Source: Marinifaba aquimaris
GTDB taxonomy: Bacteria; Pseudomonadota; Gammaproteobacteria; Enterobacterales; Alteromonadaceae
Assembly: GCF_013328345.1 (NCBI RefSeq)
Contig: NZ_JABULX010000034.1
Span: 1-43,226, forward strand
Direction: 5' to 3'
DNA: 43,226 bases
Shown here piece after piece: positions 1 to 7,290 of this stretch (position 1 is the stretch's first letter; each line of letters opens with the position of its first letter). The notes below the pieces were generated by a model, which was not told where the DNA came from, made no database searches, and saw only the letters and a list, made by a program, of their open reading frames with translations. Both the position numbers and the translations under genes were made by a program.

Positions 1-75
1 TTTGGGCTATTTAAGCCCAATGGGATATGAGCAACGATACGCTTAATATGATGTCCACTTTTGGTGGGTAAGACC
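1..75 (+). mobile_element. 3' end of an IS3-family element (end of orfB plus right inverted repeat)
   Basis: Bases 2-46 read as the last 14 codons of an IS3-type orfB (…YLSPMGYEQRYA, stop). They are followed at about 53-74 by a terminal repeat whose reverse complement begins cttacccaccaaaagtggac. The same end, as acttaccca plus an A-run plus tgga, recurs at 4201, 6660 and 11912, so all four belong to one IS type. The rest of this copy lies outside the window. Confidence 0.7.
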
Positions 76-94
76 AGCGTCACGGAGGATTTAA

Positions 95-598
95 GTGTAC
101 GAATTAATAAAAACCTTACCTTATTGGCTACAGGTTTCACTACTCATCGTTCCTGTGTTAAGTTTTTTAATAGCCGCTTGTGCATTTGCAATAAATGTAA
201 ATCAGACAATATTAACCAATAAACTAAGTAGAGCCAAAATCGTGTCTGATTCTCTCCACTCGTTCATGGATGATGACATGATGCACTCTGCGTTTTATAA
301 AATTGAATATAGTCAATTCCATTATGACAATGGGTTTCACGATTCTAAAGAGGAGCGTGAAATCGATAAGTTGTTGAGACATTTTTCAAATTTGGCGCTA
401 ATGTGGCAGGACGATTTGTTGACTCTAGATGATATGCATCCTGTTCAATATTTTATTTTACGAACTGTGAATGATCCAGAAATAGTAAAGTATTTATCTT
501 TTATAGACTCTTGGGCAGAGCAAGCGGGAACAGGTGCGCACCCATACTCATCACTTAATAAACTATCAAAAAGTCTAAACGGGAAAGTGAGCGCCTAA
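95..598 (+). CDS. Cassette-encoded hypothetical membrane-anchored protein
   Basis: A 167-aa protein of unknown function. GTG is chosen as start because a good ribosome site (ggagg, 85-89) lies just upstream. One strong hydrophobic segment spans residues about 9-32 and is followed by an acidic, mostly helical soluble part rich in Asp, Leu and Met. This fits a single-pass inner-membrane protein with a cytoplasmic domain. The layout resembles small membrane proteins of the DUF4760 kind, but I cannot assign a family. The TAA stop lies inside the conserved first 7-mer of an attC site (593-599), which marks the gene as an integron cassette. Its upstream attC has been replaced by the IS3 end about 20 bases before the start. 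Confidence 0.7.
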   Translation: MYELIKTLPYWLQVSLLIVPVLSFLIAACAFAINVNQTILTNKLSRAKIVSDSLHSFMDDDMMHSAFYKIEYSQFHYDNGFHDSKEEREIDKLLRHFSNLALMWQDDLLTLDDMHPVQYFILRTVNDPEIVKYLSFIDSWAEQAGTGAHPYSSLNKLSKSLNGKVSA

Positions 599-601
599 CA
601 A

Positions 602-1799
602 GAGACTATGGCGTCAATAGTTAATTTTGACATATTGTTTCATCCCACATGACGCCATCTCTCAACATCGAATTGAGTATGACAACCGTTTTCCTCACAC
701 AGGCAATTATCGCTACCTTTTTGGGTTTACCATCTGCTACAAGTTTTTGATAAGTTGCCTTAAATACCGGATTACTCTGTATGGCAGACATCATGGCCAT
801 ATACAAAACGGTTCTCACTTGAGCTCGCCCACCTTGTATTTTCCTCAGCCCTTTATAACGTCCACTTTCTTTGTTCATAGGCGCAACACCAATGAGTGCA
901 CTGGCTTGTTTATTGGTGATGTAACCCAATTCCGGGACATTACTAATGATTGATGCAGAAGCGACTTTCCCAATACCCGGCATACTTTGTAAAAGCGTAT
1001 TTTTTGCCTTAAATTCATCATTATTTTCGATAAGCTTTAGGATTTTTTCTTCAATTTTATCGACCTGATTTTTAATCGCGGTCAATATTGGTTTTATTGT
1101 CATCGCTAGTGCTTTAGGTAAAATTTGGATTCGATTCTTTTCCATTGTTTGCATGACTAACAGCTGATTTCGGCGGAGCACTAAATCAGCCATAAGCCTC
1201 ATATCATCTGGCTTGATATTAGATAAAGCGGGTTTAATTGCTTGCGCGTAATGCGCAATTAGTTGGGCATCGAGTTTGTCGGTTTTAGCGCGTTGACCAA
1301 TGGCACCTGCAAAGCGTTTTACATGAATTGGGTTAGTAATTACAAAAGGTAAACCTGCTTTATCACATGCCATAATGAAGGGCATTTCTAATCTACCGGT
1401 GGCTTAGATAATAATGCGTTCAGGTTTATGTTTTTTAATCTTATTAACGGCTTCTCTAATGCCTTTATCATCGTTGGAAACAGTAAAGTAAATATCTAAA
1501 GGTCGAATATAAATATCGAGTTGACATTTACCGGTATCGACGCCGATGTTAATGCTTTGATTTGTTTTGGTATTCATATAAGCTAACTCTTGCATTGCAT
1601 AATGCGGGCTCGAGGCCCAGTAGACTATTCGAGTATTTTGCTTGGAGTCTTTTAAAGCGTTCGTTCTTGTTATCGGTCTCTCAACTGAGGAGCCTTTGCT
1701 CAATCGAACTACTGTAAAAGAAGGCCTTAGTTGCAGCTAAGGCTTGGGTCTCACTTTACCGAAATAGTTTTGAAATGTGTGGGGAATTATCCATACAAG
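602..1799 (-). mobile_element. IS110-family insertion sequence inside an attC site
   Basis: The element of about 1.2 kb carries one DEDD transposase on the minus strand and separates the two halves of an attC. Long terminal inverted repeats are not visible, as is usual for IS110; a short ctatgg-type match near both ends is all I see. Known IS1111-attC elements target attC sites specifically, and this insertion fits that behaviour. The exact ends are inferred from the repeated acaag. A diverged copy of its transposase-distal end recurs at about 40,541-40,640. Confidence 0.65.
621..1577 (-). pseudogene. IS110-family DEDD transposase, broken by a nonsense codon
   Basis: Two in-frame pieces make one transposase of about 318 codons. 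The N-terminal RuvC-like part holds the first catalytic Asp in NIGVDTGK, then an in-frame TAA at 1404-1406, then ATGRLE, then RAKTDKLDAQ with the third and fourth acidic residues. The C-terminal Tnp_20 domain has MPGIGKVASASI and ALIGVAPMNKESG, including the expected Ser. In the family the residue before ATG is the catalytic Glu (EATG), so the stop appears to replace exactly that codon (GAA to TAA). Start is ATG at 1577 rather than the longer frame to 1703. The element should be unable to move by itself. Confidence 0.85.
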
Positions 1800-1924
1800 G
1801 TGCTCAAGAAAGGACGCAGAAAGCTTGGCTTGCGCTCATTCTTCGCTAATTATAGCCAAGCGTTTTGCGCCGCTTAGCAAGGCGTTAGCTTTCATCGAAT
1901 ATCGAGCAAGGATTCAGGTAATAA

Positions 1925-2881
1925 ATGCTTATAAAAATAGTTAAGACATTTTTGATTTCTCTGTCTTGCATAATTACTCTAGGAGTTTTAAATGCTTATG
2001 TGTTCGTTCCTGATCTACAGCGACATGGCGAGATCGTGGCCTATCGAGGAGGCGGAAGCGCAGTTAACTATGAAAAATTAAATAAAACTGGCTGTACCTC
2101 CCTTTCAATAAAAGCATCAAGAGTCAATTATGTTGAGAATACACTAGAAGCTGTTGCTTCTTCCGTTGCAGCCGGAGCTAACGTAATTCATCTAAATGTT
2201 CACAGAACTAGTGATGATCAACTGGTTGTTTTTCATGACTGGACGTTAGATTGTGCTACAAACGGGTCTGGGCCGTTACATAAAACATCATTTGAGCAGC
2301 TGAAAAATATTGATGCAGGGTATGGATATACGTTTGATGATGGTGCGACTTTCCCATTTAGAGGAAAAGGTTTTGGGATTTCCAAGTTAGACGCGTTTTA
2401 CAAACGGTATCCAAAGCATGAGTTTTGGTTAAACCTAAAGAATAACGACATACGTTCATTCGAAACTCTATATGAGTATCTATCTGGAAAAAAGTCTAGC
2501 CATATTATAATTACCTCTTCAAAAGGTATAGAGTGGTTTGGAAACAAGGATTCGTCTCTACGGTTAGCAAGCGTTGATAGTGTAAAGAGTTGCGGAATAG
2601 ATTATCTCTTAATTGGATGGGCGGGATTAGTTCCTGAGTCCTGTAGGAATACCGTTCTTTTTATACCTCCATCGATGGCAAAGTATTTTTGGGGCTATCC
2701 TGAACGCCTAGCATCAAGATTGCAGAGCTATGGTTCGGATGTTTATCTTTGGTCTCGACATGAATCGATTACCCAATCCTACCATGATGTTGTCGCATCG
2801 GGTATTGGAGTTATCACTAGTGATCTTGATTTTATTCGTGCAACACAAGCTAACAAACGCGTCAATCAGGACGCTCGCTAG
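1925..2881 (+). CDS. Glycerophosphodiester phosphodiesterase-like protein, probable pseudoenzyme (integron cassette)
   Basis: A 318-aa GDPD/PLC-type TIM-barrel protein with an N-terminal hydrophobic anchor (residues 5-25). The fold is recognisable from ENTLEA, VVFHDWTLDCATNG and GYGYTFDDGATFPFRGKG. Of the family signature HR…ExD…H, the first His is Tyr (VAYRGGG) and ExD is His-Leu-Asn (VIHLNV); only the last His (FHD) is kept. GDPDs need those residues for Ca2+ binding and acid-base catalysis, so hydrolysis is unlikely. The intact relative at 21283-22266 keeps AHRG, EFD and FHD. The last 11 codons and the TAG stop lie within the following attC. The reading frame is undamaged, so a non-catalytic role is possible. 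Confidence 0.8.
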   Translation: MLIKIVKTFLISLSCIITLGVLNAYVFVPDLQRHGEIVAYRGGGSAVNYEKLNKTGCTSLSIKASRVNYVENTLEAVASSVAAGANVIHLNVHRTSDDQLVVFHDWTLDCATNGSGPLHKTSFEQLKNIDAGYGYTFDDGATFPFRGKGFGISKLDAFYKRYPKHEFWLNLKNNDIRSFETLYEYLSGKKSSHIIITSSKGIEWFGNKDSSLRLASVDSVKSCGIDYLLIGWAGLVPESCRNTVLFIPPSMAKYFWGYPERLASRLQSYGSDVYLWSRHESITQSYHDVVASGIGVITSDLDFIRATQANKRVNQDAR

Positions 2882-2908
2882 CTCGCGCCTATCGCGCGGG
2901 CGTTAGCT
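2848..2908 (+). other. attC recombination site, short (about 61 bases)
   Basis: Ends are agctaac (2848-2854) and gttagct (2902-2908). The inner arms form a GC-rich hairpin around gctcgcgcctatcgcgcgggc. The end of the upstream gene reads into it. Confidence 0.75.
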
Positions 2909-2943
2909 TTATCGGGGAAATTTCAACTTCCCCTACTAATAGA

Positions 2944-4008
2944 TTACGATAGTAATATACGACTAAATTCAGCAAGGAATTCTGAAGTATCATTGATGTA
3001 GTTTGGGTAAGCTTTTTCTATAGATTTCAAGTCACTCCCAGCAACTAAAAGAACGTTAACATTATTGTCTTGTTCTAGCTCAGCATAACGTTTGAGTGCA
3101 GCAATTTTTTTACTTGATGAGTATAGAAAAGCGTTACCTGTTTGGGCTTCGTTATCATATACAAGTAACGTAAAACCAGAACTTTTTGACTTGTCTTTTA
3201 TCTCGTCCATTTTAAATGCACTGTTGAAAGCATCTAATTTATGATAAGCGGAGAGCTGTGAGTTAAGCTGTGTTAGTTCCGTTTTATATTCTTGTTTTTG
3301 TTGATCTGAAATCTCCCATGAAGCATCTTTTAAAGCAAGGAATTCACCCATAATAACAAACAGACGCTTCCAATTAGAACTTGCTGCTTGTGGATTAGTT
3401 TTAAGAGTTTCCTTTTCGATAATATCGACAATTTCTACAGTTGTTGCCCATAGGTGTTGAAGTCTAGTCCTTAACTGAACTTCAATTTGGAAACCTTTCC
3501 ATTCATGTTTGTCTTCGTTTGCATAACATTTGTATACGCGGTGAATTCCACGGTAGCCAGTTGTCTTTGGTTGTTGGATGTAATCGTAGACTTTTACATC
3601 ATGAACAGTACGGCTAGAGTCGAGGCTTTTACCTAGTCGTTCAAGATCATCAAGAGTATCTACAATTACACGACATCCACCAATATCATGCATTCTCTTT
3701 AAACTAATAGCATTGTCGCTTGTGCCATCTAACGACTTTCTCTGAAGCTTATCGATAATTGTTGGTAAACGCTTTAGACGTCTCACAACTGTAGCTGTTT
3801 CGAGTAATTCAAGCTTCCGGACATGTTTCCAAACTAAATTTTTTATGATTTGCAATGGATATAAATGAGCAGCACGATAATTTTGGATTACTTCAATGGC
3901 ATGCTCGTAGTCTCCTTCGTTCTTACGAATAACTCGACCAGCTTTTTCTACTTGCTTCCTAGAAAACGTCAAAGGTTGCTTTGTTTTTTCGTAGCTCTCG
4001 TTAACCAT
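2944..4008 (-). CDS. RelA/SpoT-domain (p)ppGpp synthetase-like protein, reverse-strand cassette
   Basis: A 354-aa protein with a RelA/SpoT nucleotidyltransferase domain at about residues 70-210. Visible motifs are the basic R-K…KL ATP-binding stretch (RLKRLPTIIDKLQRKS), MHDIGGCRVIV with the metal-binding Asp, GYRGIHRVY (G-loop Tyr) and IEVQLRTRLQHLWA (Glu/Gln pair). All key synthetase residues seem present and there is no hydrolase (HD) domain. About 140 further residues follow, of unknown function. It could make (p)ppGpp, or another modification as in toxic small alarmone synthetases, several of which act in phage defence. It opposes the other cassettes, so it must carry its own promoter at about 4010-4070. 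No adjacent antitoxin gene is visible. Confidence 0.85.
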   Translation of the reverse strand: MVNESYEKTKQPLTFSRKQVEKAGRVIRKNEGDYEHAIEVIQNYRAAHLYPLQIIKNLVWKHVRKLELLETATVVRRLKRLPTIIDKLQRKSLDGTSDNAISLKRMHDIGGCRVIVDTLDDLERLGKSLDSSRTVHDVKVYDYIQQPKTTGYRGIHRVYKCYANEDKHEWKGFQIEVQLRTRLQHLWATTVEIVDIIEKETLKTNPQAASSNWKRLFVIMGEFLALKDASWEISDQQKQEYKTELTQLNSQLSAYHKLDAFNSAFKMDEIKDKSKSSGFTLLVYDNEAQTGNAFLYSSSKKIAALKRYAELEQDNNVNVLLVAGSDLKSIEKAYPNYINDTSEFLAEFSRILLS

Positions 4009-4067
4009 TGAAATGTTTAAACCTATGTATATTTGATCACTACATGATACTACTTGACATCAAATAA

Positions 4068-4196
4068 AGCTAACAAAGCGTTTAAGACGGATTCCCAACG
4101 CAGGGTGGCTTCAGTTTCAAGATATGCATTAGTGTTTATGGCATGATGTCTTAAATGTAGTGGTAGCGTTGCTCACCACATAACGCGGCGTTAGCT
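4068..4196 (+). other. attC recombination site, full length (about 129 bases)
   Basis: The left end agctaacaaagcg (from 4068) and right end cgcggcgttagct (to 4196) resemble the ends of Vibrio-type repeats. gttagct at 4190-4196 fits GTTRRRY. It closes the RelA/SpoT cassette. Confidence 0.75.
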
Positions 4197-4198
4197 TT

Positions 4199-4583
4199 CG
4201 GACTTACCCAAAAAAAGTGGACTGATCTTCCCCTGAATAACTAGACATCTTTTATAGTTAGATAAGAGGTGATTTATGACCAGTAAAAAGAAAAATCAAA
4301 GCTACACAGAAGAGTTTCGTAAAGAGGCTGTTCGTCGTGCATACCAACCCGGTAATACGAATGCAACAGTGGCCGCTGACTTGCAATAAGAGAATTACTT
4401 TCTAAAAAAGGCAGCTGCGTACTTTGCGAAAAACCAGGAGTAAAGTATGCCCTAATACAGCAGTTTGTAGGACAATTTCGTATCACTATTATGTGTAAAG
4501 CGATGAAAGTCTCACGCTCTGGCTATTATCAGTTTATTCACCGTAAACCGAGCGATAAAGCCAAATGTCAATCAGCCCCTTAA
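4199..4583 (+). pseudogene. Deleted IS3-family element: left end, orfA start, orfB start
   Basis: The IS end acttaccca plus A-run at 4201 is followed by orfA from ATG 4276 (MTSKKKNQSYTEEFRKEAVR…), typical of an IS3-family helix-turn-helix OrfA. It stops after 37 codons (TAA near 4387). The last OrfA codons (FLKKAAAYFAKN) follow without the middle. A start of OrfB (ITIMCKAMKVSRSGYYQF, 4443-4583) runs into a stop. The middle of orfA and nearly all of orfB are missing. Confidence 0.75.
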
Positions 4584-4623
4584 ATTAGTGTTGTATTTAT
4601 TGTCTGACATACGGAATTTGAAT

Positions 4624-4764
4624 ATGGATTTACAGTCACAAGAAGCTTTTGAACATATAAAAGACCTTTGCAAAAAAGAATTCTTTACTTGCTACCCAAA
4701 CTTTGAAGCCCCCATGCTAAGTGAATCGGACGCTGATGAGACACACCAAAGCGGTCGGACATAG
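4624..4764 (+). CDS. Small orphan reading frame, possibly a gene fragment
   Basis: A 46-codon frame starts at ATG 4624 (MDLQSQEAFEHIKDLCKK…) and ends at TAG near 4764. No strong ribosome site is visible and no family is recognised. It sits between an IS3 relic and the integrase relic, so a fragment of a lost cassette gene is as likely as a real gene. Confidence 0.25.
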   Translation: MDLQSQEAFEHIKDLCKKEFFTCYPNFEAPMLSESDADETHQSGRT

Positions 4765-4818
4765 AAATTCATCCAGATTAATTTTAAGTTTAAAAGCGGA
4801 CATTAGCCCGCTGATGTT

Positions 4819-4998
4819 TCAGCTGTCTGTTAGACTAATAGTGCCAGAGGAGTGCTGGCCGAGGACATGAGTGTATATTTGAGTGGTGCGGAGGTCGTTG
4901 TGACCTAAAAGTTCCTGAACAGTACGAATGTAGGCGCCGGATAACAGCAATTGTGTTGTAAAAGAATGGCGAAAAATATGCGCAGTCACATGTTTGTT
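4819..4998 (-). pseudogene. intI: C-terminal remnant of an integron integrase (IntI)
   Basis: Fifty-nine codons plus TGA on the minus strand match the C-terminus of a tyrosine-recombinase integron integrase: [29 protein letters not shown], then IYTHVLGQH. It holds the HxxR box (HIFR), the LLGH His and the catalytic Tyr in QIYTHV. The N-terminal domain, the first catalytic Arg and the IntI-specific insertion are absent; the frame is joined directly to a Sel1-repeat relic at about 4998-5003. No stop lies within the 59 codons. It cannot be active. It is direct evidence that this locus descends from an integron with its own integrase, now destroyed here. Confidence 0.88.
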
Positions 4999-5002
4999 GA
5001 CA

Positions 5003-5240
5003 GCCTAATCGAGAATATAGTGAACCTAATTCTAGCTGTGCTGCTAAATGATCCTGGCGAGCTGCTTTTTCCAACCATTCGAGCGCAAGCCTATTACCCT
5101 TCTTATCGACATCTATGCCATTTTAGTATGCCAGTCCAAGTTGATATTGAGCATTTGAATTGCCTTCTTCTGTTTTATGTCTAATGGACTCAATTGAATC
5201 TTTCACAGTCTTTACTCTTAGACTGATTATTTGGACTTAC
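5003..5240 (-). pseudogene. Sel1-repeat protein fragment
   Basis: Read on the minus strand, this gives a Sel1-like (TPR-related) repeat: EEGNSNAQYQLGLAY, an in-frame TAA where the repeat expects an aromatic residue, NGIDVDKKGNRLALEWLEKAA, then AAQLELGSLYSR. The A-x-x-x-LG-x-x-Y spacing of the family is clear. It lacks a proper start and end and is fused to the intI remnant, so it is a relic made by deletion. Confidence 0.65.
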
Positions 5241-5245
5241 ACACT

Positions 5246-5294
5246 GCCTAACATTGTAAGGAGAAATTCAGCCAGAGGAATCCTTTTGTTAGAC
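5246..5294 (+). other. Possible minimal attC-like pair
   Basis: gcctaac (5246-5252) and gttagac (5288-5294) match RYYYAAC and GTTRRRY 49 bases apart, next to the integrase remnant. The inner sequence gives only a weak hairpin, so chance similarity or an attI remnant are alternatives. Confidence 0.3.
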
Positions 5295-5601
5295 GTCAAA
5301 CTATCTTGGCCGGCCGGTCTTTTTGATTGTCGCCGAACATACGTTGTCTTTTGTCGATATACCGGTTTTCGTGATCAAACAAGTAAACGATTGACCCAGC
5401 CCCTTGTAAAAGAATGTTGAGTGTCAGTTGATTTTACACGTTTGTAGCATTGTGGGATCTGTTCTTTTTTGTATTTTCAAGAAATACCAATAAAAACAGT
5501 CTAGTAAGCGTGACCTTAATTATTGGTATGGAATGTGCTCTAGGTATGTAAGTGTGTTGGATTATTAACTGAGCCTAAAAACTTAAATCTTGGAGTCACA
5601 T
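5295..5601 (+). promoter_or_regulatory. PEP-CTERM gene upstream region with sigma-54-like promoter
   Basis: The sequence tggtatggaatgtgct (5524-5539) fits the -24/-12 sigma-54 consensus TGGCAYRNNNNTTGCW, with GG at 5525-5526 and GC at 5537-5538 at the required spacing. This puts transcription start near 5550, about 50 bases before the gene. A perfect inverted repeat, ataccaataa (5484-5493) and ttattggtat (5520-5529), overlaps the -24 element and could be an operator. PEP-CTERM genes of other bacteria are known to depend on RpoN with PrsK/PrsR. The left part (5295-5460) shows nothing recognisable. Confidence 0.55.
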
Positions 5602-6324
5602 ATGAAATTGAAAATTACGAGTATTGCTTTAACCTTAGGTCTGGCTGCGCAGTCTCATGCAGGCATCATCGCGTACACAGATTATTCTGCTTGGCAAGCT
5701 GCTTTAGGTAGCTCTTCACAAGTGACAGAAAATTTCAATGGTAGTGCAAGTAATTTCTCTGCCAATAGTACAGGCAATTCTATTGGAACATACACGACGT
5801 TGGATCTGATTGGCGGTGTGGGTGACCCAGGACCGACGGGGTTAACTGGCAACGGTTTTTTAGAAGGTGAAGTAGACTCAAGTTCTTTCTCTACAGACGA
5901 TGGGCTTAGTTTACAGTTTAATGCTTCTAATATTCTTGGCTTTGGTATTCTTGGCCTGCAAAGCGACAGTAGCAGTTCACCAGGTGGTCTAGATCTTGAG
6001 GAAGTTGGTATCGAGTTTGGTGGCGAGAGTTTTTTGGTTAGTGATATATTAGGTTTAACAAATTCCTCCGATGGAAATTCTGTTTCAAGTGTAGAAAATA
6101 GCCAGCCTATTCCATTTATTGGTTTTCTGTCTGACACGCCAGCTTCTAGTTTCAGCTTTGTTCATGGTGATCGTGTCGCTCTGGGAGAAGTTAGCGGAGG
6201 AACTGAAGCATTCTATATCGATAGCTTGGTGCTGGCCCGGGTTGATGTTCCAGAACCTCCAGCAATTGCATTACTGGCGTTAGGGCTCACTGGGCTCGTT
6301 TTAATGCGTCGTAAGAATGCATGA
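5602..6324 (+). CDS. PEP-CTERM sorting-domain exported protein
   Basis: A 240-aa exported protein with a signal peptide (KLKITSIALTLGLAAQSHA, cleaved before GIIAY). A Gly/Ser/Asn-rich middle rich in beta strands follows, ending in a PEP-CTERM tail: VPEPPAIALLALGL, a hydrophobic helix and the basic RRK. Such proteins are cut and sorted by an exosortase (EpsH/XrtA type) and released with the exopolysaccharide matrix; no exosortase gene is in this window. ATG 5602 follows ggag at 5592-5595; an upstream TTG at 5590 would spoil the signal peptide. A sigma-54-like promoter precedes it and a hairpin terminator follows. It lacks an obvious attC and may be native chromosome. Confidence 0.85.
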   Translation: MKLKITSIALTLGLAAQSHAGIIAYTDYSAWQAALGSSSQVTENFNGSASNFSANSTGNSIGTYTTLDLIGGVGDPGPTGLTGNGFLEGEVDSSSFSTDDGLSLQFNASNILGFGILGLQSDSSSSPGGLDLEEVGIEFGGESFLVSDILGLTNSSDGNSVSSVENSQPIPFIGFLSDTPASSFSFVHGDRVALGEVSGGTEAFYIDSLVLARVDVPEPPAIALLALGLTGLVLMRRKNA

Positions 6325-6360
6325 GTTAGTTTGTCTGAACAGTTTGATTGTTGTCAAAGA

Positions 6361-6383
6361 GAGCCCATCGGGCTCATTTTTGT
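6361..6383 (+). terminator. Rho-independent terminator of the PEP-CTERM gene
   Basis: Perfect six-base stem gagccc/gggctc with loop atc (6361-6375), then atttttgt. Confidence 0.75.
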
Positions 6384-6486
6384 CTCTTCTGCCGTACCAC
6401 CTTTCTACTTCTACTTCGCTAGCGCCAAAGTCGCTACAATTCGATTCTTCTGCTCAGCTCTCTTACCCAGACCCAGTTTTTAAAGT

Positions 6487-6657
6487 CTACAATCAAAACG
6501 CGAATTTAAAGCCTGTTTACCTAATACAAAATGGGTATCCGATATCACGTACATTCGGTTTAAAGGCCAGTGGCTTTATCTTGCCACCGTAATGGGTTTA
6601 TTTTCCCGCGCCATTCTCGGTTGATCATCGAATACGAGTATGACCGAAGAACTGATA
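6487..6657 (+). pseudogene. IS3-family orfB internal fragment
   Basis: One frame reads REFKACLPNTKWVSDITYIR, then KGQWLYLATVMGLFSRAILG, a TGA at 6622, then SMTEELI. This is the start of the rve/DDE integrase core of an IS3 OrfB, where SDITYI holds the first catalytic Asp. Upstream (6384-6486) only stops and unrecognisable sequence appear. It ends abruptly at another IS3 end (6658). Confidence 0.7.
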
Positions 6658-6690
6658 CGGACTTACCCAAAAAATGGATATCTTTTATTG
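6658..6690 (+). repeat. Solo IS3-family inverted-repeat end
   Basis: The string cggacttacccaaaaaatgg matches the left end seen at 4199 and 11911, but no transposase follows; within 100 bases the toxin-antitoxin cassette begins. It is a scar of an insertion and deletion. Confidence 0.6.
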
Positions 6691-6760
6691 TTCCATAACC
6701 TGTACATGTGAAATAAATAAAACTACACTTGTCCTATTAATTGTACAACTCGAGGTTAAT

Positions 6761-7015
6761 ATGAAAATAGTGTCTTTTACTGAAGCGAGAAATGGCTTAA
6801 AAGCTGTTTTAGATAGCGTTGTTAACGATGCGGATACAACCGTGATCACACGAAGAGATTCTGAAGATGCTGTTGTTATGTCATTAGATTATTACAACAG
6901 CCTTATGGAAACAGTGCATTTATTACGCTCACCAGCAAACGCTGAACACCTTAATCGTTCAATAGCGCAATATAAATCAGGCAAAGTAAATCATAGGGAA
7001 CTTATTGATGAGTAG
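6761..7015 (+). CDS. yefM: Antitoxin of the Phd/YefM family
   Basis: An 84-aa antitoxin with the typical start MKIVSFTEARNGLKAVLDSV, a DNA-binding and dimerising N-terminal domain, and the YefM pattern TVITRRDSEDAVVMSLDYYNSL. The C-terminus (residues about 55-84) is the disordered toxin-neutralising tail. ATG 6761 follows cgagg. It overlaps the toxin start by eight bases (ATGAGTAG), so the pair is translationally coupled. YefM proteins bind YoeB and repress their own promoter. The promoter must lie within about 6690-6750. As part of a cassette the pair probably stabilises the array against loss. Confidence 0.92.
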   Translation: MKIVSFTEARNGLKAVLDSVVNDADTTVITRRDSEDAVVMSLDYYNSLMETVHLLRSPANAEHLNRSIAQYKSGKVNHRELIDE

Positions 7016-7271
7016 TCGTTTGCTTTCATGGACAGATGAAGCTTGGGAGTCTTATGTGCATTGGCAAACGCAGGATAAAAAAACACTGAAGCGTATTAAT
7101 AAATTGATCGCAGATGTTAAACGCTCACCTTTTGAAGGTATTGGTAAACCAGAACCTTTAAAAGAGAATTTAACCGGTTTTTGGTCTAGACGTATTGATG
7201 ACACCAATCGTTTAGTCTATGCAGTTGATGATTATGCGGTAACAATAATTTCATGTCGTTACCACTATTAA
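7008..7271 (+). CDS. yoeB: YoeB-type ribosome-dependent mRNA interferase toxin
   Basis: An 87-aa RelE/YoeB toxin. Diagnostic residues are FEGIGKPEPLKENLTGFWSR, RIDDTNRLVYAV and the C-terminal CRYHY; the Glu, Arg, His and terminal Tyr of the YoeB active site are all present, so it should be active. YoeB cleaves mRNA in the ribosomal A site when free of YefM. ATG 7008 is preferred to TTG 7005 from the yefM overlap. Length is close to E. coli YoeB (84 aa). An attC-like remnant follows at 7291. Confidence 0.93.
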   Translation: MSSRLLSWTDEAWESYVHWQTQDKKTLKRINKLIADVKRSPFEGIGKPEPLKENLTGFWSRRIDDTNRLVYAVDDYAVTIISCRYHY

Positions 7272-7290
7272 AAAACTAACAGTAATCGGC

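Larger units (their letters stand above)
593..1890 (+). other. attC site split by an IS110-family insertion
   Basis: The left 7-mer gcctaac (593-599, RYYYAAC) and the right 7-mer gttagct (1884-1890, GTTRRRY) are the conserved ends of an integron attC site. The body, with the gacgcagaaagcttggc arm and its partner gccaagcgttttgcgcc, lies at about 1800-1880. Removing about 1.2 kb between roughly 602 and 1799 leaves a site of about 100 bases. The string acaag occurs at both junctions (598-602 and about 1795-1799). Confidence 0.7.

Noticed and set aside
627-953. Plus-strand reading frame of 108 codons opposite the IS110 transposase
   Set aside because: It mirrors the coding strand of a recognised transposase and has no family likeness or ribosome site.
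4835-5074. Minus-strand frame of 79 codons read as one protein
   Set aside because: Its first half is in frame with the Sel1 relic but its second half is out of frame with the intI scrap, so it is a chance fusion and not a gene.
5682-6137. Minus-strand frame of 151 codons inside the PEP-CTERM gene
   Set aside because: Pro/Ser-rich shadow of a gene with a clear signal peptide and PEP-CTERM tail on the other strand.
6317-6592. Plus-strand frame of 91 codons after the PEP-CTERM gene
   Set aside because: It crosses the terminator hairpin and overlaps, in another frame, a recognisable IS3 orfB scrap.
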